A DNA stretch of 6,595 nt from Rubrivivax sp. Lineage in GTDB: Bacteria > Pseudomonadota > Gammaproteobacteria > Burkholderiales > Burkholderiaceae_C. Position 1 is the stretch's first letter. Each line of letters starts with the position of its first letter. The stretch spans positions 1-6,595 of the forward strand of contig JADZCL010000307.1 of NCBI GenBank assembly GCA_020851615.1, read 5' to 3'. The translations under genes and the position numbers were made by a program. The notes under the pieces are model-generated. The model was not told where the DNA came from and searched no databases. It saw only the letters and a list, made by a program, of their open reading frames with translations. Shown here piece after piece: positions 5,502 through 6,595 of the stretch.

Positions 5502-5506
5502 CCACG

Positions 5507-5935
5507 ATGATCAACCGCCTGAGCAGCGCGCTCGACTTTCAGGCCCAGGCGCTGCTGCTGCGTGCCGATCGTCAGCGGCTGATCGCCAGCAACATCGCCA
5601 ACGCCGACACGCCGGGCTACGTGGCGCGTGACTTCGACTTCGCGCAGGCACTGCGCCAGGCCAGCGGCAGCGGGCGCAGCGGCTTCAAGCTGGCCGAGAA
5701 CGCTGGCGCGGCGGCCCAGCCTGCAGGCCTGCCCGCCGGCGGTGGCAGCGCCGGTCACGAGCCGCGCCTGAACTACGCCGCGCCGTCGCAGACCAACCTC
5801 GATCGCAACAGCGTGGACATGGACCGCGAGCGCGCCTCCTTCGTCGACAACGCGCTCAAGTACGAGAGCACGCTGCGCTTCGTCAGCGGCAGCGTGCGTC
5901 AGACGCTGGACGCGATCAAGCCCTACAACCAGTGA
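5507..5935 (+). CDS. flgB: Flagellar proximal rod protein FlgB
   Basis: A 142-residue rod subunit exported by the flagellar type III apparatus, forming part of the proximal rod with FlgC and FlgF. The N-terminal rod signature is clear: LDFQAQALLLRADRQRLIAS followed by NIANADTPGYVARDF from residue 29. The conserved C-terminal segment NSVDMDRERASFVDNALKYE is followed by the final helix. The middle (about 58-90) is Gly/Ala-rich and variable, as usual for FlgB. Length is close to the usual 130-140. A strong GGGGAGG ribosome site precedes the ATG. It is the first gene of the rod/hook operon; flgC begins 11 nt after its stop. Confidence 0.96.
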   Translation: MINRLSSALDFQAQALLLRADRQRLIASNIANADTPGYVARDFDFAQALRQASGSGRSGFKLAENAGAAAQPAGLPAGGGSAGHEPRLNYAAPSQTNLDRNSVDMDRERASFVDNALKYESTLRFVSGSVRQTLDAIKPYNQ

Positions 5936-5946
5936 TCGGAGCGCTC

Positions 5947-6369
5947 ATGAGCATGTTCCGCATCTTCGAGGTCGCCGGCAGTGCCGTCAGTGCACAGAGC
6001 CAGCGACTCAACGTCGTCGCCTCCAACCTGGCCAATGCCGACACCGTGGCCGGGCCCGATGGCCAGGCCTACAAGGCGCGCCAGGTTGTGTTCCAGACCG
6101 TGCTGATGGGCGCGCGCAACCAGCCCGAAGGAGCCGCCGGCGTCGAGGTCAGCACCGTGCGCGAGGACGCCACACCCGGGCGGCGTGTGTTCGACCCCAA
6201 GCATCCCGGTGCCGACGCCGAGGGCTATGTCACCTACAGCAACGTCAACGCGATCGAGGAGATGGTGAACATGATCTCGGCCTCGCGCTCCTACCAGAAC
6301 AGCGTCGAGGTCATGAACACCGCGCGCAGCCTGCTGCAGAAGACGCTGCAGATGGGCCAGCAGGCGTGA
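5947..6369 (+). CDS. flgC: Flagellar proximal rod protein FlgC
   Basis: A 140-residue rod subunit that assembles with FlgB. The N-terminal signature AQSQRLNVVASNLANADTV (16-34) and the C-terminal segment NVNAIEEMVNMISASRSYQN with the following helix NSVEVMNTARSLLQKTLQMG are diagnostic of FlgC. Length fits the family (about 134-140). CGGAG at 5937-5941 lies 5 nt before the chosen ATG at 5947. A GTG at 5932 overlapping the flgB stop is in frame but lies upstream of that ribosome site, and the ATG at 5953 would be too far from it. flgD starts 17 nt after the stop. Confidence 0.96.
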   Translation: MSMFRIFEVAGSAVSAQSQRLNVVASNLANADTVAGPDGQAYKARQVVFQTVLMGARNQPEGAAGVEVSTVREDATPGRRVFDPKHPGADAEGYVTYSNVNAIEEMVNMISASRSYQNSVEVMNTARSLLQKTLQMGQQA

Positions 6370-6374
6370 GCCGC

Positions 6375-6380
6375 AGGAGG
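6375..6380 (+). promoter_or_regulatory. Ribosome binding site of flgD
   Basis: A perfect AGGAGG lies 6 nt before the ATG at 6387, in the 17-nt gap between flgC and flgD. It fixes the start of the partial flgD gene. Confidence 0.85.
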
Positions 6381-6386
6381 ACCTGA

Positions 6387-6595
6387 ATGAGTTCCACCAT
6401 CGAGGGCACGGGCGGCGCGGACCTGTATGCCGCACTCGGCCAGAGCAGTGCGGCAGACAAGGCCAAGGCCGAATCCACGGCCAGCGCCGACCGCTTCCTG
6501 AAGATGCTGGTGACGCAGCTGCAGAACCAGGACCCGCTCAACCCGATGGACAACGCGCAGATCACGAGCCAGATGGCGCAGATCAACGCGGTCAC
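6387..6595 (+). CDS. flgD: Flagellar hook assembly scaffold FlgD, N-terminal part (cut by window edge)
   Basis: The first 69 codons of the hook-capping protein, which sits at the tip of the growing hook and directs FlgE polymerisation. The first 35 residues are a polar, Ala/Ser-rich variable region. The conserved FlgD motif then begins: [20 protein letters not shown] from residue 37, followed by [13 protein letters not shown]. Full-length FlgD is usually about 220-240 residues, so most of the gene lies beyond the window. The perfect ribosome site and close spacing to flgC show a shared operon. flgE is expected next, by family gene order. Confidence 0.95.
   Translation, partial: MSSTIEGTGGADLYAALGQSSAADKAKAESTASADRFLKMLVTQLQNQDPLNPMDNAQITSQMAQINAV

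Larger units (their letters stand above)
5350..5506. promoter_or_regulatory. Divergent flgA/flgB control region with repeats
   Basis: This 157-bp gap must carry promoters for the flgA and flgB transcripts. No sigma-28 or sigma-54 motif is convincing. On the minus strand TAGAGT (5357-5362) resembles a -10 element but lies only 7 bp before the flgA start. Visible structure includes GGGCGC/GCGCCC (5363-5368 and 5374-5379), the direct repeat TTCGACG (5414-5420 and 5423-5429), a perfect 16-bp palindrome at 5430-5445, and a cluster of ATGTGC/GCACAT half-sites at 5448-5481. In related bacteria this class of promoter is driven by FlhDC with sigma-70; which regulator acts here is not shown. Confidence 0.55.

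Noticed and set aside
5350..5506. Sigma-54 promoter for flgA or flgB
   Set aside because: Several TGGC segments exist but none has GG and GC at the required 10-bp spacing with a TTGC-like -12 element.
5350..5514. N-terminal extension of FlgA by about 55 residues
   Set aside because: It would bury the signal peptide inside the protein, overlap the flgB start, and has no FlgA-like sequence.
4579..5631. A 350-codon open frame on the plus strand
   Set aside because: It is antisense to flgA and runs into flgB out of frame. Composition is low-complexity and there is no ribosome site or recognisable motif.
5932..5946. GTG start of flgC overlapping the flgB stop
   Set aside because: The only good ribosome site (5937-5941) lies downstream of this GTG and at the right distance from the ATG at 5947.
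1..6595. CRISPR arrays, insertion sequences, tRNA genes, phage or defence genes
   Set aside because: No spaced repeats of suitable length, no transposase motifs, no cloverleaf-like sequence and no defence-type proteins were seen; gene content and composition are uniform and look like core genome.

Overview
The window looks like a chromosomal segment of a high-GC betaproteobacterium, most likely a Burkholderiales member of the Rubrivivax/Leptothrix/Ideonella type. The basis is the very GC-rich third codon positions, the style of the 3-hydroxybutyrate dehydrogenase, and the gene order flgN-flgM-flgA facing flgB-flgC-flgD. The genus is an inference and is not proven by the sequence. There are ten protein-coding genes and no tRNA, rRNA, insertion sequence or CRISPR array.

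Layout. Positions 1-730 (minus) hold most of a short-chain 3-hydroxybutyrate dehydrogenase, cut by the window edge. A 161-bp gap with two adjacent inverted repeats follows. Positions 892-2724 (minus) encode a membrane sensor histidine kinase with an extracytoplasmic Cache-like domain, HAMP and a HisKA_3/HATPase core. Across a gap of about 67 bp, a small helical protein (2792-2983) and a NarL/FixJ-type response regulator (2976-3686) run the other way with overlapping ends. Kinase and regulator therefore form a divergent two-component system with a small protein built into the regulator transcript. The regulator converges on flgN, and a long inverted repeat and an 11-bp tandem repeat carrying stop codons lie at the junction.

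Positions 3730-5349 (minus) encode flgN, flgM and flgA (read flgA, flgM, flgN). A well-formed sigma-28 promoter (TAAA-N15-ACCGATAC) sits in front of flgM. Positions 5507-6595 (plus) encode flgB, flgC and the start of flgD, the beginning of the rod/hook operon. The 157-bp flgA/flgB divergent region is rich in small repeats and palindromes.

How they work together. FlgB and FlgC build the proximal rod, FlgD caps the growing hook, FlgA helps P-ring assembly in the periplasm, FlgM holds sigma-28 inactive until the hook is complete, and FlgN is the chaperone for the hook-filament junction proteins. The two-component system is not a known core flagellar gene. Its position beside the flagellar genes makes a link to motility or surface behaviour possible but unproven. 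Most of the window is ordinary core genome. The least described element is the small DUF2267/DUF2780-like protein coupled to the response regulator.
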